Made by a program: the position numbers and the translations under genes
NCBI GenBank assembly: GCA_964535735.1
Contig: CAZHTM010000007.1
Location: forward strand, 15,719 to 79,718
DNA: 64,000 nt
DNA from: J089 sp964535735
Lineage (GTDB): Bacteria > Fidelibacterota > Marinisomatia > Marinisomatales > J089
Reading direction: 5' to 3'
Shown: piece by piece, positions 9,030-17,403 of the stretch
How the letters are laid out: every line of letters starts with the position of its first letter
Numbering within the stretch: the first letter of the stretch is position 1
Notes under the pieces: generated by a model
The model's input: only the letters and a program-made list of their open reading frames with translations
The model's database searches: none
Told to the model about the DNA's origin: nothing

Positions 9030-10682
9030 TTACTTTCGGGAATACACTTTTTCAATATAATCCTGGATCATCCGATAAGCCGTGAACGCCACCCCGGTTT
9101 TTATAGACTCGCGCATGAGCGACGTCCACTGCTCCGGTTGTTCATAAAACGTGGGGATCACCTCTTTTTCCAGCAATGTGTATAACGCCTCTGCGTCGGC
9201 ATCATCATCGGGTTGGTCCGGGGACCCGATTCCCCAACCGTTGATTCCATGGCGGCATCCTTCCGCCCACCAGCCGTCCACCACTGATAAATTGGGAATT
9301 CCGTTGAGGGCGGCCTTCATTCCGCTGGTTCCAGAAGCTTCATTGGGTCGTAAAGGCGTATTCAACCACACATCCACGCCCGAAGTAATCAGCCGACCCA
9401 GCCAAATATTGTAGTTTTCCAGAAATACAATTTTAATACGCCCGAATAAACGGTTGGACATGGCCACAATGTCCTGGATAATTTCTTTGCCTAAGGCATC
9501 CTGAGGGTGTGCTTTTCCGGCGAAAATGATCTGAATCTGTCCCTGGCCGATACGCGCCAACCGATCCGGATCTTTGAAGATCAGGCGCGCCCGTTTATAC
9601 CCGGCCGCACGACGGGCAAATCCCAAGGTTAAGAGGTCCGGTGAAAGCGCCCGTTGAGTCTGGGAATTAACATAACCCAGTAAAAAATGTTGTAACGATT
9701 CATGAGCTTTCACCAATTCGTCCGCGGGGATGGTGTCCACCTTCAACAGTTGTTCCGGGTCTTTCCGCCATCCCGGCAAGCGGCGGTCAAACAGTTCCCG
9801 TAAACTGCGCCCTACCCAGTAGGGATGGTATACGCCATTGGTGATGTATCCGATGTCAAAATCCGGGAATTGATTTTGCGCCACATCGCCATGGAGTCGG
9901 GAAACCCCATTGGCCGACCGACTGAAATACAATCCCAGCTCCGTCATGTGCATCCGGCTGTTCTGCACCATGGATGGCAGCCCCAAATCCAGGGGTAATA
10001 GCCCATGGAGTAGTTTTTCACAACGGGCAAGATTGAAATGATCGTGACCCGCCGGCACTGGTGTATGGGTGGTAAAATGACAGCGGGATTGAACTTTTTC
10101 CCGGTCGTGATGAAAGGTTTCGTAAAGATCCAGAGTCAGAAAAGAACAATGGCCTTCATTCATGTGATAGGTCTCAATGTTGGTATGGCCCAAAGTTTTC
10201 AGCAATCGGATACCGCCAAAACCCAACACTGCTTCTTGGAGGATACGATGATTTTTATCCCCCGAGTACAACCGCATGGTGATAATGCGGTCATCGTCGA
10301 AATTATCTTCCAGATCCGTATCCAGGAAATAAATGGGAATTGTATGTCCCGTCAACCCGGTGTAATCGTAACGGTAGGCCTGGACCCACACGTCCCGCTC
10401 CCGGAGGCGAAGCGTAAATCGCGGCGTTTCTTTAACCAGTAACGGTTCCGGATCAAACCGGGTGTAGGTTTCGGTTTGATATCCCTGACTATCAAGCCGC
10501 TGCTGAAAATAGCCTTCCTTGTACAGCAAGGTGACCGCGCACATGGGCAATTCCGCATCGGCCGCCGCCTTGATGTGGTCGCCCGCTAGAACGCCCAGCC
10601 CGCCACTATACGTGGGGAGACTGGAGCTGATGCCAATTTCGGCGCTGAAGTATGCTATTCGGATCGGGGAGCCGTTTTCCAT
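9030..10682 (-). CDS. glgP: Alpha-glucan phosphorylase (short GlgP form)
   Basis: Cytoplasmic PLP enzyme that releases glucose-1-phosphate from alpha-1,4-glucans. The N-terminus IAYFSAEIGI and SGGLGVLAGDH are signatures of the short bacterial/archaeal phosphorylase family (about 550-600 residues, without the long plant/E. coli N-terminal extension). The C-terminal half holds the PLP site EASGTSGMKAALNG with its lysine, then DGWWAEG. I start it at the ATG at 10682, which has AGGT six bases upstream. A TTG at 10745 would add 21 residues and lengthen the overlap with the GH57 gene. Even so, the reading frame overlaps the end of the GH57 gene by 28 nt, implying translational coupling. Confidence 0.9.
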   Translation of the reverse strand: MENGSPIRIAYFSAEIGISSSLPTYSGGLGVLAGDHIKAAADAELPMCAVTLLYKEGYFQQRLDSQGYQTETYTRFDPEPLLVKETPRFTLRLRERDVWVQAYRYDYTGLTGHTIPIYFLDTDLEDNFDDDRIITMRLYSGDKNHRILQEAVLGFGGIRLLKTLGHTNIETYHMNEGHCSFLTLDLYETFHHDREKVQSRCHFTTHTPVPAGHDHFNLARCEKLLHGLLPLDLGLPSMVQNSRMHMTELGLYFSRSANGVSRLHGDVAQNQFPDFDIGYITNGVYHPYWVGRSLRELFDRRLPGWRKDPEQLLKVDTIPADELVKAHESLQHFLLGYVNSQTQRALSPDLLTLGFARRAAGYKRARLIFKDPDRLARIGQGQIQIIFAGKAHPQDALGKEIIQDIVAMSNRLFGRIKIVFLENYNIWLGRLITSGVDVWLNTPLRPNEASGTSGMKAALNGIPNLSVVDGWWAEGCRHGINGWGIGSPDQPDDDADAEALYTLLEKEVIPTFYEQPEQWTSLMRESIKTGVAFTAYRMIQDYIEKVYSRK

Positions 10683-12766
10683 GTATCTACCTGAAGATAA
10701 AATGCTATCGTTATCGATTCGTTTGGTTTCAATTGCAGGGACCAATGAGGTAACACAGCGGATCCCTGGTATACTTTTTCAAATCCACTTTCACTCATGC
10801 TGACAGTAAATACTGGATAGCGCCAGCAGGCTACGGGCTCAGAAAAATGGAAGGTCACCCGAAAGCCATCCCATTCGTTTACCACGCCCAATGAACGGAG
10901 GCCTTCATCATCCACCAAGGCATCCATCAAATGACCGTTGTTCTGCCCCTCTTCCTCATAGTAGCGATCGGGGCTGTGCCCACCCAACAATCCCAGATTG
11001 AATTCCGAGGCGTACACGCCGTTTATTTCCCGATCACCTCGATTAACAATGGTCACCTGGAAATGGAGAGAATCCCCTTTCAGCCGGATGGTTTTTTGCA
11101 ATTCAGCTTCTACTCCAAACGCCTTTCCCTGCGCCGAAAATTCTATGGATTGCCCCTTGGCTATTCCCTGAAACCGGGCGTTAATAAACGTCCCTTGTTC
11201 CGGACAGGAGCGAGATACCTGTTCCGCAGTAAGCCCCGTAGGGAGAAACCGGTCTTGAAACATGGCGCGGGCATAGGCATCGATGTGAAGTAACTGATCC
11301 AGGTTTGGCTCTTTGGCTACGATCCTGTCGTGGATGGACCCGCCCTGGTGGTCTTCCGCTACCGCTTGGGTTAACTGCCGGTGGTAACTTTCGGAGTAGC
11401 GGCGCATGGTATTGGAAAGGTTAAACCGAGGGGTGATGAGATCTACTTCTTTCAGGACGCCACCACATTCGCCGGCATAAATCCGTATCTGGTCATTTCC
11501 CAGCATGAACTCGACGCCTCCATCCTGATCCCAATCTATAGGTGCGGCGTTCCCCTCAGGAAAGACCAATGATAACCGGGCATCCGCCTGAATCAGCGAT
11601 TGAAAAATAGCATGCCGAAGGTGCGGCAAGTACAATCCGCCAAAAATACCGTGCCAGTAAGCGCAATTGCATTGGCTGCGTAATATTTCTGTTTCAATAG
11701 CCTTCTGGTCTTCCGGCGATAGTTGTCCGGAGGCCCGGGCTCGGTCCAATCGGTTCGAAAGGGAAATATTACGTTTGACCATCCAGTTAGATTCGTCGTA
11801 TAAGGATTGAAAATTTCGCCAGGTTCCACCCCGGAGAAAGGGCTGGATTCGCTCCCAAGTGCCATTCGTTTTAAATTGTTGAACCTGATCTGCAAATACT
11901 TCTCCCTGATGGCTGGGGAGCGTCCATTCGCTCATTTCAAAATAACTGACGGTGGGGAGATACACCCGTCCCAAGGGGGCATGGGAATCGAAATAGTCTC
12001 CAAACGTGGTAGTGGTAAGCCATTCACGATTTTTTTCCAGCGCGGAAAACATGCGATCCAACCATTGCTCCCGTCCGTAGCACCGTTCATGGGTCCCGGG
12101 CCAAACGCCAAATTTTTCCCCATCATCGGCCATGACCATCACGGCCTGACCGCTTTCATCGGCGGCCTCCCGGAGAATTTCAAGGGACACTTCCGGGTCC
12201 TGAAAGGGCATGGCATAACGCAACGGCTGTTGAATGGGAAAGACGCCCACCGCCTCGCCCTGATCATCCGTTAAATAGTACCCGGATAATTCATCCCGTT
12301 GCTTTCCGGAAGCCAGAAAATGGTAATCATCTACAGTGAGGTAGTTCATCCCGACGTATTTCAGGATTTTGGCCAGGTGGGGTTCCCATACTCGTTCCGT
12401 GAGCCAAAGACCCCGAGGCGTGGTTCGAAAACGTTCTTCGATATAGGAATTTAATTTTCGGATCTGGGCAACCTTGTCCCGATCTGGAATGACGGCTAAA
12501 ATGGGTTCATAAAATCCAGCTGACAGAATTTCCATTCGTTGAGCGGCTACATAAGTCTGGATACGATCCAGATAATCTGGATGGTGATCTTCCAACCATT
12601 CAATCAAACAGCCGGAAAGATGGAGCGATAATTTCAGCGATGGATGATCATCAAAAACATCCAGAAAAGGTTTATAACTTTTCTGGTAGGCGTCTTCGAT
12701 GACGGAATCGAAATTCCCTACCGGCTGATGATTGTGAATTCCCAGTATAAATTGAATTTTTTTCAT
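10655..12766 (-). CDS. GH57 4-alpha-glucanotransferase/alpha-amylase
   Basis: Cytoplasmic GH57 enzyme of 703 residues that rearranges or cleaves alpha-1,4-glucans. No signal peptide. The family landmarks are all present: GIHNHQPVGNF at 9-19, GLWLTERVWEP with the nucleophile Glu124, and VMADDGEKFG with the acid Asp214. In the Thermococcus litoralis glucanotransferase these are Glu123 and Asp214, so alignment is almost register-for-register. The C-terminal half is the beta-sandwich domain region (DUF1925/DUF1926) typical of that subgroup. It would turn short maltodextrins into chains long enough for the phosphorylase encoded next. Amylase versus transferase activity is not separable by eye. Confidence 0.9.
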   Translation of the reverse strand: MKKIQFILGIHNHQPVGNFDSVIEDAYQKSYKPFLDVFDDHPSLKLSLHLSGCLIEWLEDHHPDYLDRIQTYVAAQRMEILSAGFYEPILAVIPDRDKVAQIRKLNSYIEERFRTTPRGLWLTERVWEPHLAKILKYVGMNYLTVDDYHFLASGKQRDELSGYYLTDDQGEAVGVFPIQQPLRYAMPFQDPEVSLEILREAADESGQAVMVMADDGEKFGVWPGTHERCYGREQWLDRMFSALEKNREWLTTTTFGDYFDSHAPLGRVYLPTVSYFEMSEWTLPSHQGEVFADQVQQFKTNGTWERIQPFLRGGTWRNFQSLYDESNWMVKRNISLSNRLDRARASGQLSPEDQKAIETEILRSQCNCAYWHGIFGGLYLPHLRHAIFQSLIQADARLSLVFPEGNAAPIDWDQDGGVEFMLGNDQIRIYAGECGGVLKEVDLITPRFNLSNTMRRYSESYHRQLTQAVAEDHQGGSIHDRIVAKEPNLDQLLHIDAYARAMFQDRFLPTGLTAEQVSRSCPEQGTFINARFQGIAKGQSIEFSAQGKAFGVEAELQKTIRLKGDSLHFQVTIVNRGDREINGVYASEFNLGLLGGHSPDRYYEEEGQNNGHLMDALVDDEGLRSLGVVNEWDGFRVTFHFSEPVACWRYPVFTVSMSESGFEKVYQGSAVLPHWSLQLKPNESITIAFYLQVDTWKTAPRSE

Positions 12767-12823
12767 GCGTAGAACAGGTAACGACCACCGGCCGGCTCAG
12801 GGAACAGGGTTGGCAGCCAACGA

Positions 12824-13015
12824 TTAATTCAGATACGCCTCTACTTCAAGGGTTGTCAATGTTAGTGTTTCTGCGGAACCATCAACGCGTTCCCTATAGA
12901 GCACCCAGTCATCATCATTGTGCTCGGAAAGGATGTATTCCTTTTCGTCGATGATTACTGACAAACCGATTTCCGGTTTAATCAACCTTTCTTGCGACTT
13001 GTTCTGGTGTTCCAT
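12824..13015 (-). CDS. Small acidic protein heading the alpha-glucan operon, unknown function
   Basis: 63-residue cytoplasmic protein with no family I recognise. The ATG at 13015 has a strong AGAGAGG five bases upstream; a GTG two codons earlier would overlap that site. The sequence alternates beta-strand-like stretches (LSVIIDEKEYIL, DWVLYRERV) with acidic turns (EHNDDD), suggesting a small beta-barrel or SH3-like fold. It lies 57 bp before the GH57 gene and is the first gene after a 530-bp control region, so it is probably part of the operon. Coding is supported by the ribosome site and position; function is open. Confidence 0.65.
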   Translation of the reverse strand: MEHQNKSQERLIKPEIGLSVIIDEKEYILSEHNDDDWVLYRERVDGSAETLTLTTLEVEAYLN

Positions 13016-13034
13016 GTGCACCTCTCTTTCGGGT

Positions 13035-13056
13035 AGTAACTCACTTCAGAGTGACT
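13035..13056. promoter_or_regulatory. Candidate operator of the alpha-glucan operon
   Basis: The element reads AGTAACTCA, two variable bases, TCAGAG, then TGACT. It is an imperfect inverted repeat (half-site AGTNACTC) lying 20-41 bp before the first start codon of the operon. It matches 18 of 22 positions of 2378-2399, at the divergent GH13 promoters. The inner TCACT/AGTGA arms (13041-13045, 13050-13054) could also form a small hairpin. Confidence 0.4.
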
Positions 13057-13546
13057 AAAAATTTGCCCCGAAAAAAGGGCGGAAGTCAAGGGAAAGGATG
13101 GAAAGATATGGAAGCTGGATCATGAAGAAAAAAGTATGGTGATTAGTAGTCATTATTCGTAGCTGATACCCCATCTACGAACACCGAACGTCCAATATCC
13201 AATGACTAATTTGGAGATTGTGTACCAGTGAACCGGATTCATTCGTAATTGGGTGTTGGTTATTCGATATTGGTTATTCAGGATTAGATCCGTGCGTCGC
13301 ATAAAGTACTGTCGGGCTGAGCATGTCGAAACCTGACTATTCCATGAGTCCCCCTTCGACGCAGTTCAGGAGGACAGTTCTGAAGATTGGGGTGCATCAG
13401 ATGTTCGATGTTAAATTTTTCCTAAGAAGTGTTACCTATATATTGACTTCACAACAACCGGATTTTAATCTTAAATATTCAATTTTATATCCTCTGTATT
13501 CTCAATACCTTCCGTGGCTCTATCTTAACAGGGGCCTGTATCACCG
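13057..13546. other. Long intergenic region with decayed repeat-like sequence
   Basis: About 490 bp with no supportable gene. It shows a GCCC/GGGC hairpin (13065-13068, 13077-13080), a 10-bp direct repeat TTGGTTATTC (13256-13265, 13270-13279) and a long imperfect inverted repeat at 13306-13335 against 13351-13381, with GAGCATGTCGAA facing TTCGACGCAGTTC. The last part (13430-13520) is AT-rich. The promoter of the operon starting at 13015 should lie in the left part. A 75-codon plus-strand reading frame here looks spurious. Confidence 0.5.
13306..13381. repeat. Imperfect inverted repeat, intergenic
   Basis: The left arm contains ACTGTCGGGCTGAGCATGTC and the right arm, read in reverse complement, contains ACTGTCCTCCTGAACTGCGTC, separated by about 15 bp. 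Intergenic palindromes of this style (CTGAGC..GTCGAA facing TTCGAC..TCAGG) are common dispersed repeats in environmental bacterial genomes. Only one copy is seen in this window. Confidence 0.4.
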
Positions 13547-16531
13547 TTAAAACGGATTAATCAGCGCCAGCCGGGCATAGGTTTTCGGTGATATTCCCGC
13601 ATCCCAGTCCGCTGGTGGCTGGGCCCGGCCCACCGCCACAAAAAGAATTGGCGTCTTTCCGACCTGGATACCAATTTTTACTTCATATCCAGTGGTGATC
13701 ACCCATTCCGGCTGAGGTTTGTCGCTGATCCAGGCATTTCCAAAATCCATGATGGCAGCTCCGGTCAGCGACCCCAAGGTAAGTCCCAGAATTTCTATCG
13801 GCAGTTGTGGTATCAAGGGAATCCGATATTCCACCGTCCCGAATATGACTCTGTCGCCCAACCGCACCTCATCCCACCCCCGGGGGTTGTTATTTTCAGG
13901 GACAAAGAAGACGCCGGCGTTTAGGATTCCCATCGGTAAATAGATATTCGGGTCACGGGTCAGCCCCAGTGAATCCTGAGCCGCTGGTTTTCCACCCATG
14001 GCCTGTCCCTTTAATCGGACGTAAAGCGCGCTTCCACCCCCTGTGGACAGATTGGCGAACCCATCTGCTTCCCACCGCGAAAAGGTAAAATCACCATACA
14101 CCGATTGATCGGCAAAATCGCCCCGAAGAATCAGACCGCAGCCTTGCGTTGGAAGAACAATATTTTTCCGGTTCGGACGCCGGTTTAACCATTGATAGGA
14201 CAGGGTTAAGCGTCCCTCCCGACCTGATTCAGGAATGGGCAGAGCGTTATAATCTTCCGGATCCCGGGGAATATATTCGCCGGTTTCGGCATCGATAGAA
14301 TCAGAGATCACATCCGCCTGGCGATTGTAAAACCCCAGGTTCAGATTCAAGCTATGATTACTGGACAAAGATTGTCCAAAATTCAACGGCCATTGGGCGA
14401 ACAGATCCAAACCGTCTAATTGTTCGTTAAGACCACTTGCGCTTTGATCATAGTACCGGAAATTCCATCGGGAATTGAAAAAATAATTTATTCCCCAAGG
14501 CATCCCGGTTGCTCCGTTCATATAAGAGGCAATAAGCCAAGGTTTGTCCGGTCCGGCCCACACCAGCCCGCCAACCAATTGAATGATATGCCGACCCATG
14601 GCGTCCATCCAGGCTGTAGTCCCAAAAAGGCCGTGGCCATTCAGGTAAGGAAAGACTAAACTGGCCAAATGGCGGGGATGACGATAGAATCGATAGGATT
14701 CCTTCGTCATGGATTCTACCGGAGACCGGGGATCAATATCGGCCAATAATTCCGGTGGGTGATGGTTTTGCCACCGGGAAAAGGCCGGACGGATTGTCAA
14801 TGGCTTGGTAGTGGTTTTCCGCTCAGGATTCACTTGGACAACTCTCACTGTATCCAAATCAGCCAAGGTGGCGGCCAACACGGTAGAATCTCCGGGCGTC
14901 CATTGGACGCTCCAAACCGCATCGCCCACATCGGTATTCTGAAAATTATCCCCCGTGGATAAATCCACGGTGAATAGATTGGGAGCGGAATCCAGCGAAT
15001 CATTTCCCGCGTGAGAAGTGTAGGTTATATGGGTCCCGTCCGGATGCCACACCGGGCGATAATCCGCTTTGGGATGGTGGGTGGCCCGGCGCAATTCACC
15101 AGAGATTACTTCCAGCACCGCAATGTCCAGATTTCCGTCTGTTCCGGAGAGTGCCATGGCAATACGGTTTCCGTCCGGACTCCAACGAGGCGTGAGAATT
15201 TGTGTATCCTCAGTAAAATGTGTCAGCGCTTCCTCAACTCCTGTTTCCACATCCACGACCATCAGGTTGGATATATTTCGTTCATGGGTGACATAGACCA
15301 ACCGTTTCCCATCCGGCGACCAATCGGGATGCAACGCACGACCCGTGTCGGTGATCCACCGAAAGTGGGGCTTTTTCCCGGACAAATCCGCCACGCGAAT
15401 ATCCCAGACCATTGATTGGTGGGGACCATAATGATATTTGGCATAGGCCAATTTTTTCCCATCAGGTGACCAGGAAAGAGTGGAATGAATGCGACCATAA
15501 TCGATTTCTTCGGTCTTCCATTTGACCCGTGGTTTTTTAGGTTTTTTGGGTTCCTTTTTCTTAAAAAACCGTTCCCAAAACTCTGGCTTTTTGGGGGTTG
15601 TATCCTGAGTAGCGATCATCAGAGATTGATCCATGTGATCCTCATCCAGTCGGCTGACAATGGCAATCCGAAAACTATCGGGTGCCACGGCAAATCCATA
15701 TTCCTCCTTCATCGGCAGGGAAACCACCTTGCCCACCTCTTCAATCGTCTCCTTTTGCGCCCGGTATCCGTAAAAATAGGTATTCATATACCGCCGCCAG
15801 TCTTCGTTGAATTGTTCCACCGAAATACCCGTGTATTTCTTAAACCCTTTTTTAAAGCTGGCCGTTTTCAACTTGCTCCGGTATTGAATGATGTTCACGA
15901 TCGTAGAATCGCCGAATCGGTCTGCCATATACAACAACTTCGAATAGCCATCGTGATGGGGGTCCATTTCATTTGCCTTATTCCTCAATATGTGGACTTT
16001 ATGAGACAGATCTGCCCGATACGGCCGCCAGTGTTCCGTCATATATTCCGCAAGACCTTCCACGAACCAGCCGGGAATGCCTGCGATAGCGTAATTCCAC
16101 GGCTCCGGAAGCCAGGGAGATGAAATGGCATTGAAAAAGACAACATGTTGCAATTCGTGTGTCAGGACCTGGTAGAGCCATTTCTCGTCTTCCAACCACA
16201 GCGCAGCGTCATTTTGATCCACCCAGATAAAAATAGTATTGGACCACATGGCATAGCCATTCATAATCTCATCTTCAGCGGTTAGAGTTATATCAATCTT
16301 GGGTAATTCCTTCAGACCCACCTGTTTCATGAGCACAGGGCGACTTTGTTCGGCTATGGTCAGGGCCTGCTCCGCGATGGTGTCCAGTCCCTGATGGTAG
16401 TGAATATTAAAATGTTCGGATGTGAGTGTGGACCAGCGCAATTCCGGATGCGTCCGGCCTGAATAGAGCCAGGTTCCCTGGCCTAATACAATGGCGCCAA
16501 GCCATATTAAAAGCAATACTGTTTTCTTCAT
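13547..16531 (-). CDS. Secreted gluzincin-like peptidase fused to TolB-type propeller and beta-barrel
   Basis: 994-residue exported protein with three parts. After a signal peptide (MKKTVLLLIW...), residues about 35-170 form a peptidase MA-like domain with zinc site HELQH (His125, Glu126, His129) and the downstream ligand motif FVEGLAEY (Glu159). Residues about 270-590 are repeated WSPDG blades of a TolB/DPP-like propeller. The last 380 residues are alternating amphipathic strands ending LALINPF, with a C-terminal aromatic as in BamA-like or other outer-membrane barrels. It therefore probably sits in the outer membrane with the peptidase and propeller outside or in the periplasm. Substrate unknown. 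The 2-nt gap from the preceding gene implies co-transcription. Confidence 0.78.
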   Translation of the reverse strand: MKKTVLLLIWLGAIVLGQGTWLYSGRTHPELRWSTLTSEHFNIHYHQGLDTIAEQALTIAEQSRPVLMKQVGLKELPKIDITLTAEDEIMNGYAMWSNTIFIWVDQNDAALWLEDEKWLYQVLTHELQHVVFFNAISSPWLPEPWNYAIAGIPGWFVEGLAEYMTEHWRPYRADLSHKVHILRNKANEMDPHHDGYSKLLYMADRFGDSTIVNIIQYRSKLKTASFKKGFKKYTGISVEQFNEDWRRYMNTYFYGYRAQKETIEEVGKVVSLPMKEEYGFAVAPDSFRIAIVSRLDEDHMDQSLMIATQDTTPKKPEFWERFFKKKEPKKPKKPRVKWKTEEIDYGRIHSTLSWSPDGKKLAYAKYHYGPHQSMVWDIRVADLSGKKPHFRWITDTGRALHPDWSPDGKRLVYVTHERNISNLMVVDVETGVEEALTHFTEDTQILTPRWSPDGNRIAMALSGTDGNLDIAVLEVISGELRRATHHPKADYRPVWHPDGTHITYTSHAGNDSLDSAPNLFTVDLSTGDNFQNTDVGDAVWSVQWTPGDSTVLAATLADLDTVRVVQVNPERKTTTKPLTIRPAFSRWQNHHPPELLADIDPRSPVESMTKESYRFYRHPRHLASLVFPYLNGHGLFGTTAWMDAMGRHIIQLVGGLVWAGPDKPWLIASYMNGATGMPWGINYFFNSRWNFRYYDQSASGLNEQLDGLDLFAQWPLNFGQSLSSNHSLNLNLGFYNRQADVISDSIDAETGEYIPRDPEDYNALPIPESGREGRLTLSYQWLNRRPNRKNIVLPTQGCGLILRGDFADQSVYGDFTFSRWEADGFANLSTGGGSALYVRLKGQAMGGKPAAQDSLGLTRDPNIYLPMGILNAGVFFVPENNNPRGWDEVRLGDRVIFGTVEYRIPLIPQLPIEILGLTLGSLTGAAIMDFGNAWISDKPQPEWVITTGYEVKIGIQVGKTPILFVAVGRAQPPADWDAGISPKTYARLALINPF

Positions 16532-16533
16532 GG

Positions 16534-17403
16534 TTAATCCTGTTTTAGATCAATAGCAATAATTGACGCACCCTGATTTTCGTCATCCGTGGCAGCCCAC
16601 AATGTTTCCGCCACCCATAATAACGCTTCGATTTTATGCCCCGTGTACCGGGCTTGTTCACGGGGATAATCATTAAATTGAATAGAAATTTCTTTTTTCT
16701 CTGAATTTCGAATCCCGCCTAAAAGATAAACGGCCGATTGAAATGGTCCGTCATCTCCGGGATCGGACACGGAAGACACCCAAAGTTCTCCCGTTGGAGT
16801 AATGTCCAGACCGGAAATGTGGCGCACATTTTCTGTCGGCCATGGAGATCGAAAATGATGGAACCCCTGAATTTTAACCGTGTCATTTTCGGCGTCGAAT
16901 AATCCCCAGTAGAGTGTGGCAGGTCGAACGTCGCTGCCACGATCGGCCCAAAACACCAGGGTTTGCGTGGGGGTCCTAAAAAACGCCAGTCCCTCAAAGT
17001 TTTCTGCAGGGGTTTTTCGGGGAAGCTGAACATGGTTTACTACGTGCCATGTTCCCTGTGCCGTCCATTGAAGTATGGTCATTTTGCCGGAGCTTTCTAA
17101 CGCGGCCATTTGTTGTGTCCCGGGAAGCGATGCCAGACCTTCCACGTCGACGGGCCATGCTGTCTCCGGCCAGGGAACACCGCGATAAGTTACCACCTTA
17201 TCCGGTGCGAATTCCAGATAGCCAAGTCGGGGTTGATCCGGTCTTTTATTATCATGGACAACCCAGATTTTATTCCCCACCTGAGCTAATCCGCTCACGG
17301 AATACAACGGTTCCGACCGAATCAACTCCCAGGTATCAGACGGAAAGGTTTGGGCCCAGATAACCTGAATGAGAATGAGCCAAATAATGATCCTGAATTT
17401 CAT
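16534..17403 (-). CDS. Secreted beta-propeller-like protein (SdiA-regulated/phytase-esterase-like)
   Basis: 289 residues with a signal peptide ending VIWAQ. The body has repeating strand motifs such as YSVSGLAQVGNKIWVVHD, DVEGLASLPG, ENFEGLAFF and HISGLDITPTGELWVSS. This resembles the SdiA-regulated or esterase-like-phytase propeller groups, in which such Gly-Leu-Ala/Asp repeats mark blades. No catalytic motif is secure. The start overlaps the ubiE stop by 4 nt (ATGA), and the peptidase-propeller gene follows after 2 nt, so it may work with that surface protein. Fold moderately sure, function unknown. Confidence 0.6.
   Translation of the reverse strand: MKFRIIIWLILIQVIWAQTFPSDTWELIRSEPLYSVSGLAQVGNKIWVVHDNKRPDQPRLGYLEFAPDKVVTYRGVPWPETAWPVDVEGLASLPGTQQMAALESSGKMTILQWTAQGTWHVVNHVQLPRKTPAENFEGLAFFRTPTQTLVFWADRGSDVRPATLYWGLFDAENDTVKIQGFHHFRSPWPTENVRHISGLDITPTGELWVSSVSDPGDDGPFQSAVYLLGGIRNSEKKEISIQFNDYPREQARYTGHKIEALLWVAETLWAATDDENQGASIIAIDLKQD

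Noticed and set aside
11807..12274. 155-codon plus-strand reading frame
   Set aside because: Antisense to the GH57 catalytic domain; composition follows the real gene.
13323..13550. 75-codon frame in the 13-kb intergenic region
   Set aside because: It runs through the imperfect inverted repeat and AT-rich sequence, lacks a ribosome site and has no protein-like pattern.
15485..16123. 212-codon plus-strand reading frame
   Set aside because: It is antisense to the peptidase domain, whose HELQH motif and conserved neighbours give the coding strand. The plus-strand translation has no recognisable domain.
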